A DNA stretch of 7,767 nt from Candidatus Hermodarchaeota archaeon (GCA_016839995.1 JAEOTD010000007.1:1-7767), one strand, 5' to 3'; positions 1 through 6,500 are shown, numbered from the stretch's first letter. A program made the numbers and translations. The notes: generated from the sequence alone by a model not told the origin.

Positions 1-13
1 CAAACCTTGAGCG

Positions 14-40
14 GGTACAGTATACCGAAAGTATTTTTTT
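14..40 (+). terminator. possible oligo-T terminator of an upstream gene
   Basis: A weak 4-bp stem (GGTA at 14-17 and TACC at 23-26) is followed by a run of seven T at 34-40. Archaeal transcription commonly stops at oligo-T runs without a strong hairpin, so this may end a transcript entering from the left. No coding frame reaching the left edge could be identified, so the upstream gene is not visible. Confidence 0.3.
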
Positions 41-100
41 GCATCACAGTGTTTCGATGCTCGCAACGCTAGAATAAACACACCAGCGATAGAGCAACCT

Positions 101-108
101 TATAATAG
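101..108 (+). promoter_or_regulatory. TATA box candidate for the Roadblock gene
   Basis: TATAATAG lies about 55 nt before the start codon at 159. A start of transcription 25-27 nt downstream would leave a leader of about 30 nt that includes the GAGG at 143-146. No convincing BRE is seen immediately upstream. The call rests on position and sequence only. Confidence 0.4.
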
Positions 109-142
109 TGAAACTACGAAGAGAACAAAGTAATCAGCTTAA

Positions 143-146
143 GAGG
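143..146 (+). promoter_or_regulatory. GAGG ribosome binding site before the Roadblock gene
   Basis: GAGG is 12 nt from the chosen ATG at 159, a rather long spacing. Two other ATGs lie between: one at 147 followed directly by TAA, and one at 152 that opens an 8-codon frame ending in TAA at 176-178. The in-frame TAA at 150-152 shows that the Roadblock frame cannot start upstream of 159. Confidence 0.4.
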
Positions 147-158
147 ATGTAATGGACG

Positions 159-866
159 ATGGCCGAGACTCCATTTAAAGACTTACAAGACCTCATGAGA
201 AGAATTGAGCAATCAACGGGTCTGGAAGCCCTTGCTGTAGTGACCCGTGAAGGGATTCGCCTTGCGTGTGCTGTGAGTGGTGATGTCGACTCTGACATCT
301 TCTCTGCAGCAACAGCAACTCTGGTTAATGTTGGTGAAGAAACCCTTCGACAATTGAGCCAAGGCACTCTTTCCGAAGTGATTCTTCGAGGAAATAAGGG
401 TTTTACAATCATTATGCGTGGAACTCCAGAAACCCTCATGGTTGGTGCGAGCAGGGATCAAATCCGCCTTGGTTATTACATTGGTCTGATGAAAATTTAT
501 GCAACAAAAGTAACCAAAATCATGGAGTCTCATCCGCTTGAACCTGACCAGCTTCTCGGATTCCGAAAAATGCCAGCTACAGCTGAGCCTGCCTTTGCTG
601 AAGCAGTAACCGAGCCCAAACCTTCGGAGCAACCCATTACATCTGAATCCGCTCCAGAGGCTGCAGCTGAACCATCAGAAACGATCACACCAGTCATCGA
701 AGCAGAACCCACACAAACCGAACCGACGATTTCACCAGTTGAAGCACCAGGACTTGAAACGATTAGTATGACCGAAGCAAGTAGTGAAGTAAATGATGTG
801 TCGGTTGATGATAAAGAGGCTATCCTAGCCGCACTTAAGGCTCTGGGCTTCGATGAACCTGACTAA
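159..866 (+). CDS. Roadblock/LC7 domain protein with acidic Pro/Glu/Ala-rich tail
   Basis: This 235-aa protein has a Roadblock/LC7 (MglB-like, longin-related) domain at about residues 5-123. It shows the usual order: an N-terminal helix (LQDLMRRIEQSTGL), a strand with AVVTREG, a long helix around SAATATLVNVGEETLRQL, then GFTIIMRG, and a last helix starting at about 98 (SRDQIRLGYYIGLMK). Such domains dimerise and in known cases act as regulators or scaffolds of small Ras-like or MglA-type GTPases. A GTPase partner is expected but none is in this window. Residues about 138-212 form a low-complexity linker rich in E, P, A, T and S, likely disordered. The protein ends in a short predicted helix at about 216-231 (KEAILAALKALGF), which looks like a docking motif or a small helical tail. 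It is cytoplasmic, with no signal peptide or membrane segment. The start is fixed by an in-frame stop at 150. The gene is monocistronic as far as visible and converges with the JAMM gene. The domain call is firm; the partner and pathway are inferred. Confidence 0.85.
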   Translation: MAETPFKDLQDLMRRIEQSTGLEALAVVTREGIRLACAVSGDVDSDIFSAATATLVNVGEETLRQLSQGTLSEVILRGNKGFTIIMRGTPETLMVGASRDQIRLGYYIGLMKIYATKVTKIMESHPLEPDQLLGFRKMPATAEPAFAEAVTEPKPSEQPITSESAPEAAAEPSETITPVIEAEPTQTEPTISPVEAPGLETISMTEASSEVNDVSVDDKEAILAALKALGFDEPD

Positions 867-931
867 CCAAGCCCTTTTACTAAAATAATAACACCCTAAC
901 AATCCATTTTGATTTTAACAACTATAAGTGA
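867..931. terminator. convergent intergenic region with T-rich ends on both strands
   Basis: This 65-bp AT-rich spacer separates two converging genes. On the plus strand, short T tracts occur at 875-878, 907-910 and 913-916. On the minus strand, the A-rich stretch at 880-891 reads as a T-rich tract. These could act as weak bidirectional archaeal terminators. No clear hairpin is visible. Confidence 0.3.
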
Positions 932-1624
932 TTACTGAAATAGCCCTAACAAAGCTAGTGCAATAAACAGTGTAAGAAAAATTATCGTTCCAAATGCAAC
1001 GGCAGCTTCTAGGAAGTTACCAAATCCCCATGTAAACTCGGGTGTTGTGATACGCTCCCCAAATACGTCTCGCAACATCTTTTCAAACCAAGTATCTTCA
1101 TAGACCACATGTGATGTTTCTTCCAAAGTTAGCATTATGCCAAATAGATCCGGAATTATGTCAGAGGGATCATGAGCATATTCGTAGTCAAGCTCGATCT
1201 CTTTCCGACCATCCACGCGAAAAATGCGGAGATCAAGATCGTCCATATCTAGTGTTTCTGAGAATTTTACAGGATCCATTACTAGAGCGATAGCTTCTGG
1301 AAAGAAGGCTTGATATCGCAGCTGAGTCGAAACATCCGTACTAGACATGAATACTCCAAGACCCGGGTGGGTATGATGCCAACCGATGATGACTTCACCA
1401 GTTCCCCTTTCAGAGAGCTCTTCTGCGAGAATCGCCATATCAGCATCATTGATGTACACATGTGTTCTTGAGCCCCTTTGACGGGGAAAGGTTGCCCGGG
1501 TGACTATGATTTTATTGCGTTCAATCTTACCTATTAGAAACCCACCGATTTCTGTACGACCTGCTCGAGCAGCCTTGCTTAACATCAATGACAAGATGCC
1601 CGGATAAATCTCGATTTTTCGCAC
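932..1624 (-). CDS. Rpn11-like JAMM/MPN+ metalloprotease with C-terminal membrane anchor
   Basis: This 230-aa protein has an intact JAMM zinc-protease signature: E25, H84-x-H86 and D97 (HxHx10D). The surroundings (GWHHTHPG, then SSTDVSTQ) closely match the Rpn11/PSMD14 pattern GWYHSHPG...DINTQ. JAMM proteases of this family hydrolyse isopeptide bonds, removing ubiquitin or ubiquitin-like proteins from substrates, so a deubiquitinase-type activity is likely. The MPN core covers about residues 3-137. Residues about 150-200 are a linker region. Residues 207-229 form one hydrophobic helix ending one residue before the C-terminus, so the enzyme should be tail-anchored with the catalytic domain in the cytoplasm. 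The start is GTG: an in-frame TAG lies 6 nt upstream and the first domain strand begins at residue 3, so a later start would cut the fold. It is divergent from the helicase gene. No ubiquitin-like gene is adjacent. The protease family is near certain; the substrate is unknown. Confidence 0.88.
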   Translation of the reverse strand: MRKIEIYPGILSLMLSKAARAGRTEIGGFLIGKIERNKIIVTRATFPRQRGSRTHVYINDADMAILAEELSERGTGEVIIGWHHTHPGLGVFMSSTDVSTQLRYQAFFPEAIALVMDPVKFSETLDMDDLDLRIFRVDGRKEIELDYEYAHDPSDIIPDLFGIMLTLEETSHVVYEDTWFEKMLRDVFGERITTPEFTWGFGNFLEAAVAFGTIIFLTLFIALALLGLFQ

Positions 1625-1713
1625 TCTCTAATCCCTTGCTACTTAAGAGTAAGACAAGACTAAAAAGCCTTACTTGTTGTTCTCAGCTAAAGCTGATTGA
1701 TTCGTGTTATCCA
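1625..1713. promoter_or_regulatory. divergent promoter region between JAMM and helicase genes
   Basis: This 89-bp spacer must carry both promoters. An A/T tract at 1660-1667 (CTAAAAAG on plus, CTTTTTAG on minus) is about 36 nt from the JAMM start and 47-54 nt from the helicase start, so it could be a TATA element for either. It is flanked by a 6-bp inverted repeat, AGTAAG at 1648-1653 and CTTACT at 1669-1674. A second small palindrome, CAGCT-AA-AGCTG, is at 1684-1695. No strong ribosome binding site precedes either gene. Assignments are tentative. Confidence 0.4.
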
Positions 1714-4293
1714 ATGCGCCCAATAAAACCACCTTTTAGTTTAGCTCTATTTCCAGAGAAGAAACGAGAGCTAGCAGCAGTGATCATTGTTTTTCGACCC
1801 AAACGTTCTAATTTTCCGATATTGCGTGCGCGGGTCCAATTTCATATGAGGGAAGGGCGCCTTAGACCTGAGAAACTGTGGATAACTCAGAAAGGCGGAG
1901 GTATTAGACCGGTAGATCCTCGAACCATGGTGAATTGGATACGGAACGCTGAATATATTGCCATCCCTCGACAGCCTCGTTTTCCATTTCTCGCTGAATT
2001 GAAAGGAATGCTTCGAGATTTTGGCGTCAAGGATCCGATGATTGTAAGAGCGTGCAACTCGTGTATTGCAGATAATCGATTGACGATGTTACGAAAACAA
2101 CAGGTCTTTCGATTGGAAGGGCAACCAGTGTGCTACAAGTGTGCGTCTCGAGAATTAACGCACCGCCTTCAATCCATGGATCTTGACGTTTCGAAGAAAG
2201 CGTATGGCAGTTTAGAAACGATGTTACAACGGTTAAAATCCGTTGAAAAGGTTGCTTCCTTTCTTTCATCCCAATTTAGACCAAGTAAAAATCCAGCTAT
2301 GACGTTATATGATCAGGTTCACGCTGTCAAAGAACCCGAAGAAAAAATCGCAATTTCGACTCTCCCCATTCCGAAAGATCTTATTCAAGTTCTTGAAAAG
2401 TCCGGAGTTGAGTTTCTTCTTCCGATTCAAACCAAGGCAATTAGTGCTGGATTATTAGAAGGACAGTCTATTCTTGCTGTCTCAGATACTACTAGTGGAA
2501 AATCTCTAGTTGGTGAACTTGCAGGATTAAATGCGGCAATGCAGGGACGAGTCTACATCTACTTGTCACCGTTGGTTGCGCTTGCGAATCAAAAATACCA
2601 TGAATATCGAGAGAAATTCGAGCCTCAAGGATTACGAGTTGCCATTCGTGTTGGTATGAGTGGTATTGATGTCGGGGAAGAGGGCCTGGTAATTGTTGAC
2701 GATGATGTAGCAGATGCAAACATCATAGTAGCAAGTTATGAGGGATTTGACTATTTGCTTCGGTCTGGAAAAGCAGACAAATTTGGGGATGTTGGCGTTG
2801 TTGTCATTGATGAGATCCAAATGGTTGCTGATGAGGACCGTGGACCTGAATTGGATGGTTTGATTACACGCCTTCGGACTCTATTTCCCAAAGCGCAGTT
2901 AGTTGCGTTATCAGCAACCGTGGGAAACCCGAAAGAATTAGCTCAAGAATTAGGATTACAACCAGTAATTCTTCGTGGTCGACCTGTACCCTTACAGCGG
3001 CATCTAATCATGGTACTAACGGAACCAGACAAATTAAGAATAATCGCAGACTTGAGCAAATCCGAATACAAGCAAAAAAGTTCCTTCGGTTTCCAAGGAC
3101 AAACAATTGTATTCACAAATTCACGGCGCAGTACACACTCAATTGCCTCAGAACTCCAAAAGCAACGAATTTCAGCAAGACCATATCATGCAGGAATGAC
3201 ATATCCACAACGCCATAAAATCGAAGAAGCCTTTGCATCGGGTAAAATTGAAGTGGTGGTTACGACTGCGGCATTAGCTGCAGGCGTTGATTTCCCAGCT
3301 AGCATGGTCATTTTCCAAAGTTTAATGATGGGTACAAAGACTCTGAGTGTTGGCGAGTTCACACAGATGCTTGGTCGCGCAGGACGACTTGGAAAACACG
3401 ATGTCGGAAAAGCAGTTCTCCTAGCTGAAATTGGACGTCGGTATTTTGGGGATGCGCCAAAGACCGAAGAAGACGTCGCGTTAGACTTGCTTAATAACCC
3501 AATCGAAAATGTGCATCCTGAAGCAACTTTTGAACAATCCGTCGATCAACTCCTAGCAACCTTATCCTGTTATGATACCATATCACGAAAACGCCTCGAA
3601 AATGCTTATCAACGCCTTCTTTCACGAACTGTTACATTTGCTGAGGGGCTTCGGTTCCTAAAACGTCATCAACTTGCTACCCAAAGCGGTCAAGATATAA
3701 TGCCGACAGAGCTGGGACGAGCTGCAGCGATTTCATATTTTTCAGCTTCTAATGTAGCAGCAATTCAAGAACATCGCCATAATTCAGCGGATGATCTCTC
3801 TGTTCGGCTGGAACCGCTCCGAAATGTCTACTTATCTCCTCGGTTACAAAGTGAAATCGAACGTTCACTGCGCACACGTTTTGCTACACGCTTATTTGCT
3901 GGTGCTGTATTGGATTTAATGAGTGCAAAGCGCAGTCGTCGGCTCAAACGGTTGCCTAGGTGGGTGTTACGTACGTTTAGCAAATGGACTGTTGATTTCT
4001 TCAATTGCCGTTGTAATGAGAATCCTTTCTGTGATTGCGGGAATTGGAAGGTGTCCAAGGCTGTTTTAGAACTACGCTCTAGAGGACTGACACCCTCTCA
4101 AATCAATTCCACATTCCTTGAAGAGTATGAATTATTCATCTATCCTGGCGACATCTTTGGTTTTCTCGACAACCAGGTTCATATTCTGCAAGGGATTAAT
4201 CGTGTAGCTGAGGTAATCGGACGATACGAGTTAGCTGAAAACGCCTCAAAGGCAATTGAAGCAATTGAAAATCCTATTGGTCTCAAAGACTAA
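1714..4293 (+). CDS. Ski2/Hel308-like superfamily 2 DEAD/DEAH-type helicase with cysteine clusters
   Basis: This predicted 859-aa ATP-dependent nucleic-acid helicase shows all the main SF2 motifs in order. These are Walker A TTSGKS (catalytic K263), DEIQ Walker B (D366) in place of DEAD/DEAH, LSATVG (motif III), TIVFTNSRR (motif IV), TTAALAAGVDFP (motif V) and QMLGRAGR (motif VI, from Q551). The LAAGVDFP and QMLGRAGRLG forms are typical of the Ski2/Hel308/Brr2 branch. The N-terminal 250 residues are unlike Hel308 and contain C114-x2-C117 and C140-x2-C143, a probable zinc ribbon. Near the C-terminus C765-x-C767-x5-C773-x-C775 suggests a second metal site. This layout resembles a family of archaeal helicases of unknown role; I recall an N-terminal domain named DUF5814 in them but cannot verify that here. 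The open frame extends to ATG 1588, inside the divergent JAMM gene. ATG 1714 is preferred because it avoids that overlap, although no clear ribosome binding site precedes it. The role may be in DNA repair or RNA processing; the sequence does not decide. Confidence 0.82.
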   Translation: MRPIKPPFSLALFPEKKRELAAVIIVFRPKRSNFPILRARVQFHMREGRLRPEKLWITQKGGGIRPVDPRTMVNWIRNAEYIAIPRQPRFPFLAELKGMLRDFGVKDPMIVRACNSCIADNRLTMLRKQQVFRLEGQPVCYKCASRELTHRLQSMDLDVSKKAYGSLETMLQRLKSVEKVASFLSSQFRPSKNPAMTLYDQVHAVKEPEEKIAISTLPIPKDLIQVLEKSGVEFLLPIQTKAISAGLLEGQSILAVSDTTSGKSLVGELAGLNAAMQGRVYIYLSPLVALANQKYHEYREKFEPQGLRVAIRVGMSGIDVGEEGLVIVDDDVADANIIVASYEGFDYLLRSGKADKFGDVGVVVIDEIQMVADEDRGPELDGLITRLRTLFPKAQLVALSATVGNPKELAQELGLQPVILRGRPVPLQRHLIMVLTEPDKLRIIADLSKSEYKQKSSFGFQGQTIVFTNSRRSTHSIASELQKQRISARPYHAGMTYPQRHKIEEAFASGKIEVVVTTAALAAGVDFPASMVIFQSLMMGTKTLSVGEFTQMLGRAGRLGKHDVGKAVLLAEIGRRYFGDAPKTEEDVALDLLNNPIENVHPEATFEQSVDQLLATLSCYDTISRKRLENAYQRLLSRTVTFAEGLRFLKRHQLATQSGQDIMPTELGRAAAISYFSASNVAAIQEHRHNSADDLSVRLEPLRNVYLSPRLQSEIERSLRTRFATRLFAGAVLDLMSAKRSRRLKRLPRWVLRTFSKWTVDFFNCRCNENPFCDCGNWKVSKAVLELRSRGLTPSQINSTFLEEYELFIYPGDIFGFLDNQVHILQGINRVAEVIGRYELAENASKAIEAIENPIGLKD

Positions 4294-5066
4294 TCGTCAA
4301 AGATGAAATACTTCCGGTTTCCTATCAAATAGGAGAGAATTGAGTTAAATTCTGATTCGACGACTTGGCTAGAACTTGATGAAGCCGTCGGATCAGTTTG
4401 CATTTCAATAATAATCCATTCACCAAAACTAGCAGGGTTAAAAGCTTCAAATTCCATGATGTCAATACGGAAAGTCCAAATCCGGCTTGGGTCACTGAAC
4501 CGATTTCTTTCCATAGCATCTTTGAACGGGGTATACAAACGATTTTTTTGTCCTCCGAGTAAGAATCGAGCCTTTTTGAGCCCGGAAATAAGCGAGATGT
4601 TTTTCGCGACCATGTGCTGTTCGGTAATAAGAGTACGTGGAAGGCCTCCCTCAGTTGTAATTGTTAGAATTTGACCTGTATCGTCCACAGACCCCTTTTT
4701 AATGACTAAAGTTCTGATAATTTCCTGCACCTGTTCAACAGAAGCCTGTTCAAGAGGATCTAGAATTTCTGGATTGAGAATGTCAAGAACGGGGATTGGC
4801 TCTCGTGGTCGCATCTTTGTAGGATCAAAAATTACAGCACCTACAAGATACTCAACGTCCACAGGTTTTCCTTTAATTATAACCTGACCTTTGACAACTC
4901 CAGGACCAATGAATGCAGAACGTACAACTTCTCCTTGAAGGAAACTAAAGAGTTGTCGAGATGCAATGAGGAGTTCCCCACTCAGGGTTTTTTTCTCCCC
5001 TAGAATTGTGAAGTCAGGAATAGCATAGTCTAAGACCCAAAGAAGGGGTGGGTTTTCTTCCGTCAT
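4290..5066 (-). CDS. uncharacterised 258-aa protein, second gene of a two-gene unit
   Basis: I do not recognise this family. The protein appears soluble, with no signal peptide or membrane segment. Residues about 28-80 (including LFSFLQGEVV, GPGVVKGQVIIKG and VEYLVGAVIF) look strand-rich. Residues about 105-123 are probably helical. Residues about 130-225 mix strands and helices, with a run of five serines at 229-233 near the C-terminus in a likely loop, then a short end (NRKYFIFDD) rich in aromatics. No catalytic motif is evident. The start is well supported because an in-frame TGA lies 9 nt before the ATG; a GATGAGATGA stretch upstream is a weak ribosome binding site. It lies 29 bp downstream of the 403-aa gene on the same strand, so the two are probably co-transcribed. 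Its stop codon overlaps the helicase stop codon on the opposite strand by 4 bp. Being a real gene is supported by length, codon pattern and operon position; function is unknown. Confidence 0.7.
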   Translation of the reverse strand: MTEENPPLLWVLDYAIPDFTILGEKKTLSGELLIASRQLFSFLQGEVVRSAFIGPGVVKGQVIIKGKPVDVEYLVGAVIFDPTKMRPREPIPVLDILNPEILDPLEQASVEQVQEIIRTLVIKKGSVDDTGQILTITTEGGLPRTLITEQHMVAKNISLISGLKKARFLLGGQKNRLYTPFKDAMERNRFSDPSRIWTFRIDIMEFEAFNPASFGEWIIIEMQTDPTASSSSSQVVESEFNSILSYLIGNRKYFIFDD

Positions 5067-5095
5067 AATACTTCATCTCATCGCCATGTTCAGTA

Positions 5096-6307
5096 TTAGA
5101 TTTCGCTGGGTTTTGATCGGAGGTCAGGGATTTTCGCTAACAGATTCTCAAGAATATACGTCTCAACCTTTGCACGATAATCTTCTCCCGCTAAATCTTG
5201 GATTTCGCGGAGTTCACGTCTAATGACGGTTTTCCTTGAACGCTTCCAAGAAAATCGGCTGTCTAAATCAAAGATTATAGTAGTTCCGATTTTATCCAAG
5301 GGTACACCTTGTTCAATGAGATTATCTGTGACTGTTGTGATTTTTTCCCGCAAGAAAGGTGCGCGTTCATCAGGAGATTTCATTGAAGCTAGCCAAACAT
5401 CTCTTTCCAGATAATCTAAAGGCGTTTGTAGTGGAGGACCCATTTGTGGTCTTGTTGGAAAGGGTGCAGAAACAAATCCGAACTTTGGTTGTTCATCGAG
5501 AGATTCATGTGGTGGTGGTGAAACTTCAATGAGAATTTCTCCAGCAGTATTAATTGAAGCATTATCAAGGGAACCTTGGACTTCCTTTATGAGTAATTGA
5601 ATTTCACCAAGAATTTTTTCCATGAATCGAGAATCTTCTTCCTCCTCGTCATCTTGGGATAGAAATTGCTCATGGCGTCTTAATTTAATGAGTAGTGATG
5701 CGCGGGCCCCATTGATTGGGTCATCAATATCGGAATTTGTAGATCCGATTAACCCCCCGGCGATTGCTCGAACGGCCTGTGTGATGTTTGCGCCTTCATG
5801 GTCATTGAGCCAACGTTCGAGTAGAGGTCGGAAATAGCATTCGTTAATTTTTTTTCGCTGGGCTAAAACAGCTATTACTTGCTCGTTTGCAGGTTCAATT
5901 TCGTCCGAGATTGTGCGTTCAAGATTCACTAAATTCCGAAGTTCAGCTAATAGGATTTTTCCGAGTTGACCGTAAAGATACTCAATCCATTTGCCTTCGG
6001 TAACCGCAACTTCTCGCTGATATGTATCTATTTCGGGAACCGGACTTCCTTGCTCAGCTCGACGATCAAATTCTTGCATAAGCATGCGGCAGGAGGGCTT
6101 AGGGTCAGTGATAACTCCATCGAGCATAACTCGATAGGCTACTCGGGCAATTTCAAGATGAACCTGACATTCATCCGCAATTGCTAGCGCTGCATCATCA
6201 GGTACACGAGCGACCTTCTCATCAAGTGTTCCGTAGGTCGATTCAAATTCTTCAGCTATCCGCCGACTTAGCCGCCGCATTTCATCTTCATCAACATAGT
6301 GGCTCAT
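5096..6307 (-). CDS. uncharacterised 403-aa helical acidic protein, first gene of a two-gene unit
   Basis: I do not recognise this family. Two parts can be seen. Residues 1 to about 260 are largely helical and charged (for example MRRLSRRIAEEFESTYG near the start and YLYGQLGKILLAELRNLVNLERTI around 110-132), with an acidic run at 219-225 (DDEEEED). Residues about 263-296 are a proline-rich linker (SPPPHES, APFPTRPQMGPP). Residues about 297-403 form a second helical region containing DKIGTTIIFDLDSRFSWKRSRK and ending in ILENLLAKIPDL. No signal peptide, membrane helix, nucleotide-binding loop or metal-binding cluster is evident, so it looks like a scaffold, adaptor or regulator rather than a classical enzyme. 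The start is secure: a GAGGAG ribosome binding site lies 9 nt upstream and two in-frame stops (TGA, TAG) lie just before the ATG. It leads a likely operon with the 258-aa gene, divergent from the S-adenosylmethionine synthetase gene. Confidence 0.72.
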   Translation of the reverse strand: MSHYVDEDEMRRLSRRIAEEFESTYGTLDEKVARVPDDAALAIADECQVHLEIARVAYRVMLDGVITDPKPSCRMLMQEFDRRAEQGSPVPEIDTYQREVAVTEGKWIEYLYGQLGKILLAELRNLVNLERTISDEIEPANEQVIAVLAQRKKINECYFRPLLERWLNDHEGANITQAVRAIAGGLIGSTNSDIDDPINGARASLLIKLRRHEQFLSQDDEEEEDSRFMEKILGEIQLLIKEVQGSLDNASINTAGEILIEVSPPPHESLDEQPKFGFVSAPFPTRPQMGPPLQTPLDYLERDVWLASMKSPDERAPFLREKITTVTDNLIEQGVPLDKIGTTIIFDLDSRFSWKRSRKTVIRRELREIQDLAGEDYRAKVETYILENLLAKIPDLRSKPSEI

Positions 6308-6316
6308 GCCCTATCA

Positions 6317-6322
6317 CTCCTC
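6317..6322 (-). promoter_or_regulatory. strong ribosome binding site of the 403-aa gene
   Basis: On the minus strand GAGGAG is followed by TGAT, close to the archaeal GGAGGTGAT consensus, 9 nt from the ATG at 6307. The adjacent in-frame TGA and TAG rule out an upstream start, so this site fixes the gene start. Confidence 0.7.
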
Positions 6323-6362
6323 GATATCAGTTAATACAGCTTTTCCGCTCGGTAGCCACGAG

Positions 6363-6370
6363 GATATAAC
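6363..6370 (-). promoter_or_regulatory. TATA box candidate for the two-gene minus-strand unit
   Basis: GTTATATC on the minus strand is about 57 nt upstream of the ATG at 6307. It would give a transcription start near 6340 and a leader of about 33 nt that contains the ribosome binding site. Position and sequence are the only evidence. A second AT-rich stretch (GTATTAA, 6331-6337) is too close to the start to leave room for that site. Confidence 0.4.
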
Positions 6371-6417
6371 CAAGTAGTTGTGAAATGGCTTAAGTGTTAT
6401 GGCAAAGGGCGAGAAGG

Positions 6418-6440
6418 GATTATTCGTCTGACGAATAATC
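6418..6440. repeat. perfect 11+1+11 bp palindrome, possible operator
   Basis: GATTATTCGTC (6418-6428) and its exact reverse complement GACGAATAATC (6430-6440) are separated by a single T. The site lies about 20 bp upstream of the likely TATA box of the S-adenosylmethionine synthetase gene and about 48 bp from that of the divergent unit. Its size and symmetry fit a binding site for a dimeric helix-turn-helix regulator. It could alternatively form a hairpin, but no T-run follows, so a terminator is less likely. No second copy was seen in the window. Confidence 0.7.
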
Positions 6441-6460
6441 GATGATGTACAGAGGAAATT

Positions 6461-6468
6461 CTTAAAAA
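6461..6468 (+). promoter_or_regulatory. TATA box candidate for the S-adenosylmethionine synthetase gene
   Basis: CTTAAAAA, preceded by the purine-rich GAGGAAATT (a possible BRE), lies about 40 nt before the ATG at 6506. A start of transcription about 25 nt downstream, near 6490, leaves a leader of about 16 nt containing the AAGGTGA at 6494-6500. This spacing is consistent for an archaeal promoter. Confidence 0.5.
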
Positions 6469-6493
6469 ACAAAGTCATCCATGCCGGCTATCC

Positions 6494-6500
6494 AAGGTGA
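6494..6500 (+). promoter_or_regulatory. ribosome binding site deciding the S-adenosylmethionine synthetase start
   Basis: AAGGTGA matches the archaeal anti-Shine-Dalgarno well and ends 5 nt before ATG 6506 and 2 nt before ATG 6503. A GTG at 6497 in the same frame sits inside this site and so cannot be its start. ATG 6506 has the best spacing. Confidence 0.6.

Noticed and set aside
213..632. 139-aa antisense frame opposite the Roadblock gene
   Set aside because: It is a shadow of a well-supported domain gene, has no recognisable domain and no ribosome binding site seen.
932..1624. A complete ubiquitin-like modification cluster around the JAMM gene
   Set aside because: Neighbours are a Roadblock protein and a helicase. 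No ubiquitin-like fold, E1 adenylation domain, E2 or RING motif is seen in any frame of the window.
1588..1713. N-terminal extension of the helicase from ATG 1588
   Set aside because: It would overlap the 5' end of the divergent JAMM gene, whose start is fixed by an in-frame stop and by the domain fold. The extra 42 residues (Lys/Leu/Cys/Ser-rich) show no domain character. It also leaves no room for the divergent promoters.
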